Assembly (NCBI GenBank): GCA_036521915.1
Contig: DATDGU010000318.1
Location: forward strand, 1 to 23,929
DNA from: PALSA-555 sp036521915
GTDB lineage: Bacteria; Actinomycetota; Acidimicrobiia; IMCC26256; PALSA-555
Direction: 5' to 3'
Length of the DNA: 23,929 nt
Shown here: positions 22,868 to 23,929 of the stretch, one piece after another
Layout: the number at the start of each line of letters is the position of its first letter
How positions within the stretch are numbered: the first letter of the stretch is position 1
Position numbers and translations under genes: made by a program
Notes under the pieces: model-generated
Seen by the model: the letters and a program-made list of their open reading frames with translations, nothing else
What the model was told of the DNA's origin: nothing
Databases searched by the model: none

Positions 22868-23929
22868 GCTCCGAGCTCCTCGACCACCGCGGGCGGCCCC
22901 GGGTCGTCGTCACCGGGATGGGGGTCAAGACCCCGGCGGGCGCGGACCTCGACACGTTCTGGTCCACGGTCCGCGCCGCCACGCCGACCGCGGCGACGCT
23001 CCCGGAGTGGGTCGAGGTCGACCTGCCCGTCACGTTCGCCTGCACGGTGCCGCCCGCCTTCGACCCGGAGGCCTACTTCGGCCCGAAGGACGTCCGGCGC
23101 CAGGACCGGGTCACGCACCTCGGCTTCGCGGCCGCGGCCGACGCGATCGAGAATGCCGGCGACCTGAGCGTCGACCCGGCACGCTGCGCCGTCATCGCCG
23201 CAAGCGGGATCGGCGGCCTGCAAACCCTCGAGATCAACGCGAAGACCTACTTCGACCGCGGCGCGTCGCGGGTCAGCCCGTTCTTCGTCCCGATGATGAT
23301 GCCGAACGCGACCGCGGGCGTCATCTCGATGCGCTTCGGATTCACCGGCCCGGCGTTCTGCATCGCCACCGCGTGCGCGGCCGGCACGAACGCCATCGGC
23401 GAGGGTGTGCGCCTGATCCGGGACGGGACCTCCGACGTCGTGGTCGCCGGCGGGACCGAGTACCCGCTGACCCAGATCACCGTCGCGGCGTTCGCGCGGA
23501 TGGGCGCCCTGAGCACCCGCAACGACGCGCCGGCGCTCGCCTCGCGGCCCTTCGACGCCGCCCGGGACGGGTTCGTCATGGCCGAGGGCGCCGGCTTCGT
23601 CGTCCTCGAGTCGCTCGAGCGGGCGCGCGGGCGCGGCGCGCACGTGCACGGCGAGGTCGCCGGCTACGGCCGCAACTCGGACGCCTACCACATCACCGCG
23701 CCGTCGCCCGGTGGGGCGGGCGCAGCGTCCTGCATGCAGATGGCGCTTGAGGACGCCGGGATCGGCCCCCGCGACGTGGTGCACATCAACGCGCACGGCA
23801 CCTCGACCGACTTGAACGACGCCGCCGAGGCGGAGGCGGTCCGCAAGGTGTTCGGCGACGCCGCACCGCCGGTCACGTCGTCGAAGGGCGTGTTCGGCCA
23901 CATGATCGCGGGCGCCGGCGCGGCCGAGG
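22864..23929 (+). CDS. fabF: 3-oxoacyl-ACP synthase II (FabF), 3' end outside window
   Basis: Elongating ketosynthase. The first 355 residues are visible and the gene runs off the right edge; the usual length is 410-420. Seen are VVVTGMGVKTPAG (14-26), nucleophile Cys171 in ATACAAGTNAIG (168-179), GGTEYPLT (196-203), RPFDAARDGFVMAEGAG (228-244), NAHGTSTDLND (309-319) with His311, and SSKGVFGHMIAGAGA (339-353) with Lys341 and His346. All catalytic residues of a condensing KAS I/II are present. The TACAAG form is normal. The ATG overlaps the acpP stop. Confidence 0.95.
   Translation, partial: MSSELLDHRGRPRVVVTGMGVKTPAGADLDTFWSTVRAATPTAATLPEWVEVDLPVTFACTVPPAFDPEAYFGPKDVRRQDRVTHLGFAAAADAIENAGDLSVDPARCAVIAASGIGGLQTLEINAKTYFDRGASRVSPFFVPMMMPNATAGVISMRFGFTGPAFCIATACAAGTNAIGEGVRLIRDGTSDVVVAGGTEYPLTQITVAAFARMGALSTRNDAPALASRPFDAARDGFVMAEGAGFVVLESLERARGRGAHVHGEVAGYGRNSDAYHITAPSPGGAGAASCMQMALEDAGIGPRDVVHINAHGTSTDLNDAAEAEAVRKVFGDAAPPVTSSKGVFGHMIAGAGAAE

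Overview
The window is a GC-rich (about 70 % by eye) chromosomal segment of an actinobacterium. I would place it near the Acidimicrobiia, but this is inference. The support is a perfect actinobacterial-type SOS box (TCGAAC-N4-GTTCGA), an ANTAR response regulator, a PolA with a decayed proofreading domain, many TAnnnT -10 elements lying directly against start codons, and a discrete type II fatty-acid synthase operon. The gene order pdtaR - polA - rpsA - coaE - uvrB - uvrA, all on the minus strand, matches the order I recall for Mycobacterium tuberculosis (Rv1626 to Rv1638), with local insertions.

Layout. (1) 110-1231 (+): nadA, quinolinate synthase, facing a truncated membrane glycosyltransferase-like gene (1232-1813, -). 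(2) 1810-14928 (-): a long co-directional DNA repair and housekeeping block. In transcription order it holds a small coiled-coil protein, pdtaR, polA, a SAM methyltransferase, rpsA, a CpaB/SAF-domain segment joined in frame to coaE, uvrB, uvrA and a second SAM methyltransferase. uvrA has its own SOS promoter. (3) 14987-16162 (+): an acyl-CoA dehydrogenase of the isovaleryl/long-chain type, then tRNA-Leu(CAA) at 16221-16304. (4) 16306-17790 (-): a LytR-CpsA-Psr cell-wall ligase, divergent from a small single-span membrane protein (17832-18080, +). (5) 18081-19570 (-): a secreted SGNH esterase translationally coupled to an upstream FabZ-type dehydratase. (6) 19688-23929 (+): a tightly coupled fatty-acid operon fabD - BCCP-like protein - fabH - fabG - acpP - fabF, running off the right edge.

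How the genes work together. In the fatty-acid operon FabD loads malonate on ACP, FabH primes, FabF elongates and FabG reduces. The divergent FabZ-type protein could supply the dehydratase step, and only an enoyl reductase is missing from view. UvrA and UvrB start nucleotide excision repair, and PolA fills the gap. Several genes without a Shine-Dalgarno sequence have a -10 hexamer 6-10 nt before the start codon, which suggests leaderless mRNAs.

Most unusual points: an 86-residue BCCP-like protein inside the fatty-acid operon that has no lysine at all and so cannot be biotinylated; a CpaB-like N-terminal half fused in frame to dephospho-CoA kinase; the LexA box exactly on the -35 position of a leaderless uvrA promoter; and the membrane glycosyltransferase gene cut off at its junction with nadA. 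No CRISPR array, insertion sequence, phage gene or known defence system was seen.
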